A model generated the notes under the pieces. The model worked only from the letters and a program-made list of their open reading frames with translations, did not search any database and had not been told where the DNA came from. Position numbers and translations under genes: made by a program. A stretch of DNA of 64,000 nt from Paucibacter sp. B2R-40 (lineage in GTDB: Bacteria; Pseudomonadota; Gammaproteobacteria; Burkholderiales; Burkholderiaceae_C), in NCBI RefSeq assembly GCF_025717555.1, contig NZ_JAJIRP010000011.1:62001-126000 (forward strand), written 5' to 3'. Of the stretch, positions 41,750-49,868 are shown piece by piece; the first letter of the stretch is position 1; every line of letters starts with the position of its first letter.

Positions 41750-43167
41750 CTGTTCTGGGTTCCCGCTGTGGGCGACCAACCGCCCCCTAAGGCCGTGAAC
41801 AAGCGCACCTGATCACTGCCGACATCGGCGCTGGCACGAGCCACGCCGTCCTGAGTTGCAAATAGCGTGCGCTGGGTTTCCAGCACGGTTTGAAAATCGA
41901 TCAGGCCGCTGCCGTAGCGCTGGCGGGCCAGCAGGGCGGCATTGCTGGCGGCGTCGGCGGCCAAGCGCAGGCTGTCCAGCCGCTGCCGGTCGCCACGCAA
42001 GGCCTCCAGGGCATCTTCCACTTGCTGCAACGCGCTGAGCACAGCGGCGCGATATTGATGTTGCGCCTGAGTCAGGGCCGCCTGCTGTACCCGCACCTGG
42101 GCATTCAAAGCGCCGCCGTCAAAGATCGGCAAGCTCACGCTGGCCAAGAGACTGCCGAGCACCGCGCTGCTGTTGCCGAGCGCGCCGACCGAGACCGCAC
42201 TCAAGCCCAGCGAACCCCCGATGGCAAAGCTGGGCAAACGCAGCGCCTGCGCCTGGCCCTCGCGCGCCAGCGCGGCCGCCACCTGAAATTCGGCGGCACG
42301 CACATCGGCGCGTTGACGCAAGGTCTCGGCTGGGACGTTCAAGCTCAGACCCTCGCGCGCCTGCGGCACGGTGGGCGCCAGCCGGGCCTCCACGAGCGCT
42401 GGCAGCGCAGCAGGTGCTCGGCCCGTCAGGACCGCCAAAGCATGCTGGGTTTGCACAATACTTGTCTGGAGCAATGGCAGCAGCGCCCGGTTTTGCTCGA
42501 CGGCGGCGCGCGCCTGCTCGGCCTCCAGCGCGGTGTCCAAGCCCGCTTGCTGGCGCCACAGCGTGATCTGCAGGGTCTCCTCCTGGCTGGCGAGATTCTC
42601 GCGAGCGATCACGCTGCGCACCTGGGTCGTGCGCAGCAAGATGTAGTTCAGCGCGACTTCCGCAGCGATCTGCACCTGCTCATCGCCCAAGCTGGCCTGA
42701 CTCGCGCCGACGAGCGCTTCGCTTGTATCCACGCCGGCGCGGCGGGCGCCGAACAGATCGATCTGCCAGCTGGCATCGCCGCCGAGTTGAAACTTATTGC
42801 CGCTGCTGTGGCCACCCAGCGTGCCGCGCTGCGCCGAAGCGGAGCCGTCAAGTTGGGGCCACAGGGCTGCGGCGGCCACATCTCGCAAGGCCTGCGCCTG
42901 ACGCAGCGAAGCACGGGCCACTTGCACGCTGGTATTGGCCAGCATCGCCTGGCCGACCAGCAGTTCCAGCTGCGCATCGTCAAAGCGCTGCCACCAAGCC
43001 ACCAACGAAGCCGTGCTGGCCCGTGACTCGCCCGGGCCAGGCGCATAGGCCCCTGACCAGGCTAGCGGGGTCGCAAGCTTGGCCGCTGCGCTTTCATCAA
43101 TGGGAGGCAAGGCCGCGCAAGCCACGAGTGCGCCCAGCAGGCCGACCGAGATAAGTCGCCTCGACAT
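41746..43167 (-). CDS. NodT-type TolC-like outer-membrane efflux lipoprotein
   Basis: A 473-residue protein with lipobox LVACAA (near residue 17) and two outer-membrane efflux repeats (coiled-coil helices, LVAWWQRFDDAQLELLVGQA and RQRADVRAAEFQVAAALAR signatures). It is the channel of the tripartite pump and the first gene of the operon. Upstream lies a Crp-like palindrome at 43311, shared with the divergent 43412 gene. Confidence 0.9.
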   Translation of the reverse strand: MSRRLISVGLLGALVACAALPPIDESAAAKLATPLAWSGAYAPGPGESRASTASLVAWWQRFDDAQLELLVGQAMLANTSVQVARASLRQAQALRDVAAAALWPQLDGSASAQRGTLGGHSSGNKFQLGGDASWQIDLFGARRAGVDTSEALVGASQASLGDEQVQIAAEVALNYILLRTTQVRSVIARENLASQEETLQITLWRQQAGLDTALEAEQARAAVEQNRALLPLLQTSIVQTQHALAVLTGRAPAALPALVEARLAPTVPQAREGLSLNVPAETLRQRADVRAAEFQVAAALAREGQAQALRLPSFAIGGSLGLSAVSVGALGNSSAVLGSLLASVSLPIFDGGALNAQVRVQQAALTQAQHQYRAAVLSALQQVEDALEALRGDRQRLDSLRLAADAASNAALLARQRYGSGLIDFQTVLETQRTLFATQDGVARASADVGSDQVRLFTALGGGWSPTAGTQNR

Positions 43168-43310
43168 TGCTCAGGCAAGCGACGCGAAAGCGAGGCGAGC
43201 TGACTTGCTGTTGGTGCTTGGCATGATTCGAGACCTCTGCTGCTGCCACCACCGTTAACAGCCGGTGGCGGTTCGATGAGACGGTTTTAAGGGCTTGCGG
43301 CGGCGGCGTC

Positions 43311-43326
43311 TGTTCGACAGCGCACA
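43311..43326. promoter_or_regulatory. Crp/Fnr-type palindrome between divergent genes
   Basis: TGTTCG-ACAG-CGCACA matches eleven of twelve arm bases. It ends 85 bases before the 43412 gene and is 144 bases upstream of the efflux operon. Confidence 0.5.
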
Positions 43327-43411
43327 CGCGACAGCAGCGACAAGGCAGACCCTTGCGCGCATGAGCCGCAGATATCGCGGCGAAGCGGGCTGCACAGGCT
43401 TATGCTGAGCG

Positions 43412-43999
43412 ATGAATGATCGAATCAAGCAAATCCTGGCCCAGATGGCCGAACTCGAAGCGGAGCTGCACAGCGCCGTCCATGATCAGGAGAGCCGCAT
43501 GTTCTTCCAGATCAAAGGCAAGCGCGTCGAGTTTGAGCGTTCGGTCCGGCAAGCGCATCGCAAGCTCAAGACCAATTTCTTCCGCTGGCTGGTGACGAAC
43601 CGGCCACAAAACCTGATCACTGGGCCGCTGATCTACGGCATGGTGATCCCGCTGCTGCTGCTCGATGCCTGCGTCAGCTTCTACCAATGGGCCTGCTTTC
43701 CCATCTACGGCATCAGCAAGGTGCGCCGCAGCGACTACCTGGTGTTTGACCGCCACCAGCTGGGCTACCTGAACTTCATCGAGAAGTTCCACTGCACCTA
43801 TTGCGAATATGGCAATGGCTTGATGGGCTATATGGCCGAGATCCTGGCGCGCACGGAACAGTACTTCTGCCCGATCAAACACGCCCACAAGATCCTCGGC
43901 ACGCACTCGCGCTACAACCGTTTCCTGGACTATGGCGAGGCGGACGCCTACGAGGCCAAGCTGGAGGAATACCGGGTGGCGCTGGGTAAACTCAAGTAA
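43412..43999 (+). CDS. Conserved membrane-associated protein of unknown function
   Basis: A 195-residue protein: N-terminal coiled helix (residues 1-50), a hydrophobic pair (LITGPLIYGMVIPLLLLDACVSFYQW, about residues 70-95) and a soluble C-terminal part with FHCTYCEYGNG and YFCPIKHAHK, a possible metal-binding cysteine set. I recognise it only as a conserved proteobacterial hypothetical. Monocistronic, behind a Crp-like palindrome. Confidence 0.75.
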   Translation: MNDRIKQILAQMAELEAELHSAVHDQESRMFFQIKGKRVEFERSVRQAHRKLKTNFFRWLVTNRPQNLITGPLIYGMVIPLLLLDACVSFYQWACFPIYGISKVRRSDYLVFDRHQLGYLNFIEKFHCTYCEYGNGLMGYMAEILARTEQYFCPIKHAHKILGTHSRYNRFLDYGEADAYEAKLEEYRVALGKLK

Positions 44000-44026
44000 G
44001 TACTTGGCCGAATCCGTGACTTGCAA

Positions 44027-44539
44027 TCACGCATGCTGACCAAGACCTACTGCACGGCGCGCGTGATAGGGCACAAATTCATCGGCAGTTTCCTGAGCCC
44101 GCGCCACCTGCAGCACAGCGTCCAGATCCGACCTCAGCATATCAACGGGGCTGTGTCCTTCAAGTTGCGCGTGAGCGGCCGCAAACCAAGCCGCCAAGGC
44201 CCAGCCCGACCAAACCGTCGGCAGCTCGGCGCGCACGGCTTGTGCCGCCGCATTCAAGGCCAGGTCATTCGCTTGGAACTGGAACATCGGGATCCACAGA
44301 CTGGCGCGCCATTCAAAACCAAAGACCTGGCCGGTGTAGATCCGTTGGGCCAGGCTGGTGGCCGGGCCAGGCTGATGTTCCTCCAGCAAGCGCGCCACGA
44401 TCTCAGCCGGCGCCGTGCCGCCGGTTGCGCGGAAAGCCTCGAGCAAGGCGATGAAACCGCGCCCACTGGGCACTTCGAGATCGGCGGCCTGCGGGCCCGC
44501 GTAGGCCGGCAAGAACGCGCTGACGCTGGCGCGGCTCAT
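44027..44539 (-). CDS. Unknown protein with antitoxin-like C-terminal segment
   Basis: A 170-residue soluble protein. The C-terminal stretch GHSPVDMLRSDLDAVLQVAR resembles the toxin-binding domain of MbcA/ParS/Xre-type antitoxins (DUF2384), and the N-terminal half has no clear HTH. Its start overlaps the stop of the 64-residue gene upstream by four bases. No RES-type toxin is seen nearby, so an antitoxin role is speculative. Confidence 0.6.
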   Translation of the reverse strand: MSRASVSAFLPAYAGPQAADLEVPSGRGFIALLEAFRATGGTAPAEIVARLLEEHQPGPATSLAQRIYTGQVFGFEWRASLWIPMFQFQANDLALNAAAQAVRAELPTVWSGWALAAWFAAAHAQLEGHSPVDMLRSDLDAVLQVARAQETADEFVPYHARRAVGLGQHA

Positions 44540-44730
44540 CGTGCGCCCTTGTGGTCTTTTTGACCGGTGTTCTTGTGCCGGCCCAAAACCTCGTTCGGTT
44601 CGCTCGGTTGGGTCAGGGCAGCTGGCCCGCTCTGCCCTGACTGCGGCTTACTCGAGACCTTTGATTGCAGCAGATTCGCAGGGCGCCCGGGCACAGGTGA
44701 GAGCCAGGGGCTTTGGTACTTTTTGTTCAT
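44536..44730 (-). CDS. Small basic unknown protein
   Basis: A 64-residue Ser/Pro/Gln-rich protein beginning MNKKYQSPWLSP, with GGAG six bases before its ATG. It is coupled by ATGA to the 44027 gene. Two Crp-like palindromes lie 73 and 136 bases upstream. No family recognised. Confidence 0.5.
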   Translation of the reverse strand: MNKKYQSPWLSPVPGRPANLLQSKVSSKPQSGQSGPAALTQPSEPNEVLGRHKNTGQKDHKGAR

Positions 44731-44802
44731 CAAGAACTCCAATCAAAGGTTGAGGCGAACAGCTTTGGAAACTGCAGCGTAATCAGAGCCCGCTCCTTCG
44801 AC

Positions 44803-44818
44803 TGTGCGACAGCGCACA
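44803..44818. promoter_or_regulatory. Crp/Fnr-type palindrome, perfect copy
   Basis: TGTGCG-ACAG-CGCACA, a perfect palindrome, 72 bases from the minus-strand gene at 44730. Confidence 0.55.
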
Positions 44819-44865
44819 TGGTCCGAGCAAGCCTGCCATGCACCTCTAACTTCAAATTCGTTCAG

Positions 44866-44881
44866 CGTGCGCTGTCGCACA
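44866..44881. promoter_or_regulatory. Crp/Fnr-type palindrome before the BON gene
   Basis: CGTGCG-CTGT-CGCACA matches eleven of twelve arm bases. It ends 58 bases before the triple-BON gene. Its centre is 63 bases (six helical turns) from that of the perfect copy at 44803, so each of the two divergent genes has its own site. Confidence 0.55.
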
Positions 44882-44939
44882 GAAAGGCCCTGTTGGCGCG
44901 CGCATGCTGAAGCTTCCTTAACGACCTGGATGAAGCAAG

Positions 44940-45590
44940 ATGAAAACTGATTCACAGCTGCAGCAAGACGTGATGGCCGAACTGAAGTGGGAGCCTTCTG
45001 TGCATGCAGCGCAGATCGGCGTCGAAGTCAAAGACGGCGTGGTGACGCTGGCCGGTGAGGTCAGCAGCTACACCGAGAAGCTCAATGCCGAACGTGCCGC
45101 GCAACGCGTGCAAGGCGTCAAGGCGCTAGCGGTAGACATGACGATCAAACTGTCACAGCTCGGCAAGCGCACCGATGCCGACATCGCGGGCTCGGCCCGC
45201 AATATCTTGAGCTGGACGAGTTCGCTGCCGACCGACGCGGTCAAGGTGCTGGTCGAAGGTGGCTGGTTGACCTTGTCGGGCGATGTGGAGTGGCAATTCC
45301 AGCGTCAGGACGCTGCCGACAGCGTGCGCTACCTGCTGGGTGTGATTGGGGTCAGCAACCAGATCGCCATCAAGCCCTCGCTATCGGCCACAGTCGTAAA
45401 ATCGGACATCGAGGCCGCGCTCAAGCGCCGCGCCATGGCGGATGCCAAGACCATTGCCGTCGAGGTCAAAGGCGCTGATGTGACCCTGACCGGCACCGTG
45501 CACAGCTGGGCCGAACGAGACCTCGCCACGCGCTCCGCCTGGAGCAGCGCCGGCGTGCGCAATGTCGTCGACAAAATGAACCTCGTCTAG
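44940..45590 (+). CDS. Triple BON-domain protein (OsmY-like, no signal peptide)
   Basis: A 216-residue protein with three BON domains (about 5-70, 75-145, 150-216; each with a VxVxVxxGxVTLxG-type strand pair such as VEVKDGVVTLAGEVSS). Unlike OsmY there is no signal peptide, so it appears cytoplasmic. BON proteins are osmotic or envelope stress factors. It is 29 bases before the small paralogue gene. Confidence 0.85.
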   Translation: MKTDSQLQQDVMAELKWEPSVHAAQIGVEVKDGVVTLAGEVSSYTEKLNAERAAQRVQGVKALAVDMTIKLSQLGKRTDADIAGSARNILSWTSSLPTDAVKVLVEGGWLTLSGDVEWQFQRQDAADSVRYLLGVIGVSNQIAIKPSLSATVVKSDIEAALKRRAMADAKTIAVEVKGADVTLTGTVHSWAERDLATRSAWSSAGVRNVVDKMNLV

Positions 45591-45619
45591 GCGAGCAGAC
45601 TACGGACGAGGTACTGGGC

Positions 45620-45841
45620 ATGGACATCACGACACATCGCGCGCGCATCACCGGCCCCGTTTCTTATACGGCCGGCAGAGGTCGAAAGCAGAACATCCCC
45701 ATCGGCCCCTGCTTGGTGGAAAGCCTGGGCGGGCGCTCCATCGACATCATCTGGGGCACGCGGGGACAGAGTTCCGTGGCCTTGCCGATCGAAGACATCG
45801 AAGCCGCCCAAGATCATGGCCATCTGGTGCTGCTGGACTGA
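45620..45841 (+). CDS. Small unknown protein, paralogue of 22223-22447
   Basis: A 73-residue beta-rich protein (ITGPVSYTAGRGRKQNI, CLVES, IDIIWGTRGQSSVALPIED). Alignable over its length with the 22223 protein. GAGG precedes the ATG by nine bases. Located directly after the BON gene and probably in one transcript with it. Function unknown. Confidence 0.7.
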   Translation: MDITTHRARITGPVSYTAGRGRKQNIPIGPCLVESLGGRSIDIIWGTRGQSSVALPIEDIEAAQDHGHLVLLD

Positions 45842-45859
45842 GCCAGCAGCACTGCGACT

Positions 45860-46336
45860 TCAGGCCTGCCGCGCGAGCGGCTGCAGCAACTCGAAATGCG
45901 CCAGGCTCGCCACATAGACCGCCGTCACGGCTCGCTCCAGGCTTGCTGCACTGAGCGGCTCGGCGAGCGAAATCTCGTGCCAGGGAGGGCTCTGGCCACC
46001 CTGGCCCAGGCCTTGTGCCACCACATCTCCGCAGGCATCAAGCAGACGTATGTCCAAGGCGCCGCAGGGTCCATGGCCTACCGCCATGCCATCGATCAAG
46101 GTGATGTCAACAATGCAGATCAGGCCGCGCTGCCCCATCACCGCTAAAAAAGTCGAGAGCCCGCGCGGCGTCTGACTAACTTGTGTGTCACCGCGCAAGC
46201 CCAGGGCTTGAAAGCGCGCCAGAAGCCGCTGCGCACAGGCCTCGACCTGCGGCCGAAGGGCCTGGGTCAGCCGCGTGAAGGTGATATCCCAGGCTGGTTG
46301 GCTGGGCGCTGCGGGAACGGAGTGCGGGTAGACCAT
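45860..46336 (-). CDS. Unknown protein
   Basis: A 158-residue soluble protein, mixed alpha/beta, with a segment LICIVDITLIDGMAVGHGPCGALDIRL cut here as LICIVDITLIDG ... GALDIRLLD. No recognised domain. Start uncertain: 46336 begins MVYPHSVP, and an in-frame ATG at 46390 would add a hydrophobic stretch. Convergent with the 45620 gene. Confidence 0.55.
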   Translation of the reverse strand: MVYPHSVPAAPSQPAWDITFTRLTQALRPQVEACAQRLLARFQALGLRGDTQVSQTPRGLSTFLAVMGQRGLICIVDITLIDGMAVGHGPCGALDIRLLDACGDVVAQGLGQGGQSPPWHEISLAEPLSAASLERAVTAVYVASLAHFELLQPLARQA

Positions 46337-46529
46337 GAGTCCAATTGTCAGTCGCCCGCCCCAAAGCCATAGCCCGAACAAGTGGGTCATTGCAGACCAC
46401 CGGTGCTGACCGGCAGCTTCGTCCTAGGAACCGGTCACACGACCGCGGCGGGTACAAGCTGGAAAGCGGCCCTCAGGCAATTGCGCAACTGTGGCGCGAC
46501 CACCCGGTGCCGCTATCCAAGATGGCAGG

Positions 46530-48605
46530 TCACCAAATGCGCACCCGGTCGGCCGGCTTGCGCCACATGGCGTCGCCGGGTCGGGTGCCGAAGGCCTTGT
46601 GAAAGGCGTCCAGGTTCATCAGTGGCGCATAGCCGCGCACCACACTGTTGGCGTGGTAGTCGATGGCGGCCCGTGCGCGGATGAGCTCCTCGCGGGCCTT
46701 GTAGATCCACAGCTGCGACCAGGCGACGAAGCAGCGCTGGTCGGTGCTCAGGCCGTCGACCTTGGGCTGCGGCTTGCCCTTCAGCGCCCGGTGCAGCGCG
46801 GCATGCGCCATCGTGATGCCGCCCAAGTCGGCGGTGTTCTCGCCCAGCGTCAGCGCACCATCCACCTTCAGGCCCGGCAGCAGTTGGAACTGGCTGTACT
46901 GCGCCACGAGCAGGTCATTGCGCTTTTTGAACTCGGCCGTGGCCAGGGGCGTCCACCAGTCGCGCACATTGCCCTGGGCGTCGAACTTGCCCCCAAAGTT
47001 GTCGAAGCCATGCGTCAGCTCATGGCCAACCACCGCGCCCATGGTGCAGTAGTTCACCACCGGGTCAGCGCCTGGCGTGTAGAACGGTGCTTGCGAGATG
47101 GCGGCGGTGATGTCGATGCCGTTGAGCTGTGGGTCGTAAGCCGCGTTGACCGAGGTCGGCGTGGTGTGTCCCGCATCGGCGAAACGTTCGCGCACGGCCG
47201 GCTTGCCGACCTTGTCGAGGTCACGCTGCAGCCGGAACGCGGCCAGGCGCTGGTTATTGCCCAGGTGGTCGTCGGCGCGTATGTCCACGCTGCTGAAGTC
47301 GATCCAGCGCTGCGGGTAGCCGACCTGGATATCGACCTGGGCCAACTTGGCCAGCGCGGCGGCGCGGGTCGGCGCGTCCAGCCAGGGGTTGGTCTTCAGG
47401 CGACTGGCGAACTCGTCCTTGATGTGGCCCACCATCTGCGTGATCTCGCGCCGCATGGCTTCGGTGTAGTACTGCTGCACGTACAGCTGCGACATCGGGT
47501 GGTAGAGCTGCATCGTCAGCGCCTGCACCGCCTGGCGCTCCAGCGGCAGCGAGGTGGCCAGGCCGTCGCGCTGGCGTTGGTAGTCTTGGCTGAGCTGGAG
47601 CCAGGGCTGGCCGAGCAGGTCGGCGTTCAGCGCCAGCACCCACCAGCGAAGCAGCGTCTGCACGTCCTGGGCGGGCCGGCTGCTCAGCAGCTGCTGCGTC
47701 GCCTTGGCCGCGCCGATGTCGTAGACCTGCAAACGGGCAGGCAGCGTCAGCCCGGCTGCTGCGGCCATCGCGCGCAGGTCGAAGGCGGGGATCAGGGCTT
47801 GCGCCTCGTCCACCGACAGCAGGTTGTAGATCAAGGCCGGCTCGTACAACTGCAGGGGCGCCAACCGCTTCGCCGCCAGCTCCGCTTCCATCGCCAAGAT
47901 GGCGCGCGCCTTGGCGGCCGCCACATCGGGCGCATCGCCCAGCTGCTGGTGCATGCGGGTGATGTAGTCGACGTACACGTCGCGGATTTTCTGACTGGCC
48001 GGATCGCGGTACTGGTCCTGCGGCAGCTGCAGGCCCCCAAACTGCAGCGACAGCTGCGTGCGGCTGCTGTCCTTGAGGTCGGGCACCGTCACCAAGTTGA
48101 ACAGCGGTGAGTTGCCGGTGCTGACCTGCAGACGCACCGACAGCCGGGCCAAGTCGGCCTGGCCGCTGGCGCGCGCGGCGGAGTCCAGATCGGCCTGGAT
48201 CGGCTGCAGGCCGACGGCATCACGCTGCCGCATGTCCAGCGCAGCGCGGTAGTAGTCGCCCACCTGCTGCGCCGGGCTGCCCTTGGGCGCTTGACCCTGG
48301 CTGGCCTGCACCGCCAGTTGCTGCAGTTGTCCATCCAGGTTGGCGCCCAGCATCGAGAAGCCGCCGATGTCGGACTCGGCATCGGGGATCTTCAGCCGCT
48401 TCAGCCAGTTGCCGTTGGCATAAGCATAGAAGTCCTGGCGCGGGTCGACGTTGCGGTCCATGTGGCTGACAGAAAAGCCTATCGTCTCGGTCGACGCCTG
48501 GGCGCTTGGCTTGACGGGCCGGTGGATGACGTCGGCCATGGGTGGGTCGGCGAGCACAAAGGCGCTCGACAGGCAGAAGAAGGTCGCGGTGGCAATCCGT
48601 TTCAT
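46530..48605 (-). CDS. M13-family (neprilysin/PepO-like) zinc metallopeptidase
   Basis: A 691-residue exported peptidase: signal peptide (cleaved near LADPP, residue 20), N-terminal M13 domain, then catalytic domain with VNAAYDP (substrate binding, NAYY-like), zinc motif HELTH (about 528-532) and third ligand in GENTADLGG (Glu near 589). It ends RVRIW and lacks the usual penultimate Cys of many M13 enzymes. Cleaves peptides in the periplasm or outside. Its ATG overlaps the stop of the CPBP gene (ATGA). Confidence 0.92.
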   Translation of the reverse strand: MKRIATATFFCLSSAFVLADPPMADVIHRPVKPSAQASTETIGFSVSHMDRNVDPRQDFYAYANGNWLKRLKIPDAESDIGGFSMLGANLDGQLQQLAVQASQGQAPKGSPAQQVGDYYRAALDMRQRDAVGLQPIQADLDSAARASGQADLARLSVRLQVSTGNSPLFNLVTVPDLKDSSRTQLSLQFGGLQLPQDQYRDPASQKIRDVYVDYITRMHQQLGDAPDVAAAKARAILAMEAELAAKRLAPLQLYEPALIYNLLSVDEAQALIPAFDLRAMAAAAGLTLPARLQVYDIGAAKATQQLLSSRPAQDVQTLLRWWVLALNADLLGQPWLQLSQDYQRQRDGLATSLPLERQAVQALTMQLYHPMSQLYVQQYYTEAMRREITQMVGHIKDEFASRLKTNPWLDAPTRAAALAKLAQVDIQVGYPQRWIDFSSVDIRADDHLGNNQRLAAFRLQRDLDKVGKPAVRERFADAGHTTPTSVNAAYDPQLNGIDITAAISQAPFYTPGADPVVNYCTMGAVVGHELTHGFDNFGGKFDAQGNVRDWWTPLATAEFKKRNDLLVAQYSQFQLLPGLKVDGALTLGENTADLGGITMAHAALHRALKGKPQPKVDGLSTDQRCFVAWSQLWIYKAREELIRARAAIDYHANSVVRGYAPLMNLDAFHKAFGTRPGDAMWRKPADRVRIW

Positions 48606-49366
48606 GAGTTCTCCGTCGTTGTGATCAACTTGCTGACATGGCGCATCAGCCACAGGCCATAAAGCGCGTTCGGCAGCACCAACAGAATAGGCGCCAGGCT
48701 CATCGCGTCTGCGGGTGCTGCATTGGCGGCCAGATCCTTTGAGCTCGACATGACCACCAGGAAGGCGGCGCAGTCCCAGAGACCATGTATCACGATGCTC
48801 GGCCACAGCGAGCCTGTACGCAGGCGCAGGGCAATGAAAAACAGGCCGCTCAGGGCTGCGGCGGTCGACTGGATGAGCGCCCCCCGCAGGTCGCCGGTGA
48901 TGAACACGTTCAGGCTGTGGACGGCACCGAAGGCCAGCGTCGTCAGCGCCACGGCGGGCCAGATTGAAACCGTGTGCCGCAGGGCCTGTAGCAACACACC
49001 CCTGAACATCAGCTCTTCAGACAGCCCCACGAGGAAGGTGTTGACCAGCACCCACAGCACGACTGTGGCCGGCGCAAGCCCCAGCGAGGCCGACAGGGCA
49101 AAGCCTCCCACGATGTAGACCATCGGCAACCAGGCCAACCGCAGGCTGCGGGCCGAGGGCAGGTCGCGCAGGCCGATGTCGCGCCATCGCTGCCAGGCCA
49201 CCACGGCCAGCACGAACGCCGCGGCAGCGACGAAGGGCCAGCCCGGGCCATGCGAGACGGTTTCGGACAGCGCCTGGTGGGCGCCGGCGCCGAACTGCTC
49301 GCCGAGCAGCGTGATCAGCAGCCAGCCCAGCAAGGTGGCCAAAGAGACCGCAAGACGCTGGTTCAT
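48602..49366 (-). CDS. CPBP-family intramembrane metalloprotease
   Basis: A 254-residue polytopic protein with the three ABI/CPBP motifs: EELMFRG (glutamates, about 148), FGAVHSLN and IHGLWDC. Bacterial members act in membrane proteolysis or bacteriocin self-immunity. Start at 49366 (MNQRLAVSL) chosen because upstream sequence is not family-like. Translationally coupled to the M13 peptidase downstream, so the two proteases may be one unit. Confidence 0.85.
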   Translation of the reverse strand: MNQRLAVSLATLLGWLLITLLGEQFGAGAHQALSETVSHGPGWPFVAAAAFVLAVVAWQRWRDIGLRDLPSARSLRLAWLPMVYIVGGFALSASLGLAPATVVLWVLVNTFLVGLSEELMFRGVLLQALRHTVSIWPAVALTTLAFGAVHSLNVFITGDLRGALIQSTAAALSGLFFIALRLRTGSLWPSIVIHGLWDCAAFLVVMSSSKDLAANAAPADAMSLAPILLVLPNALYGLWLMRHVSKLITTTENS

Positions 49367-49868
49367 GGCAGTCGTGAGGGCAGCATCAGTCCCGCAGCGT
49401 CGCACAGCCCTTCTTGAAGGGGAGCAACAGGTCCTTGCGCAGCACCTGGACGCCGAAGAACAGGCCCACCGGCCATGACCCAAATCGATATGGCGACCAA
49501 AGCCTGGGTCAGAAATCGCAAAGGTCCAAGCACGAACATGACTCCGCAAGACTTGCCACAATTCATTGTGGCATGGCCGCTGGAGCATTTGAGACCTACG
49601 GTGGCATAGGCTGGGTTGGCTTGACTTTGCCGAGACCTGCTCCACTGACGCACTGTCTCAGGTGAGCGGCGGTTTGACCGCCGTCTCGGCAAACCCGCTG
49701 GCGACGAGCTTAGGCGCCGTGGCACAAGGCCCATCCGGCTCGGGGCCGAACTGCGCGGCCATCGACCTCGTGCCCTTGACTGCGGGTAGGGGGAGAATCA
49801 CGGTCTGGACTGCCGCAGGTCGGCCAGACAGCCTGTCCCTCTCTACACCTGGTGCCATCAGACCGCTC
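49367..49868. other. Intergenic region between the CPBP gene and truD
   Basis: About 500 bases between divergent genes. Open frames run through it on both strands but are not family-like, and the truD frame is open upstream of 49869 without conserved sequence. I see no RNA gene or repeat here. The promoters of both divergent units should lie in it. Confidence 0.5.

Noticed and set aside
46491-48110. Plus-strand open frame of 539 codons opposite the M13 peptidase gene
   Set aside because: Antisense shadow of a GC-rich gene; the minus frame has complete M13 motifs.
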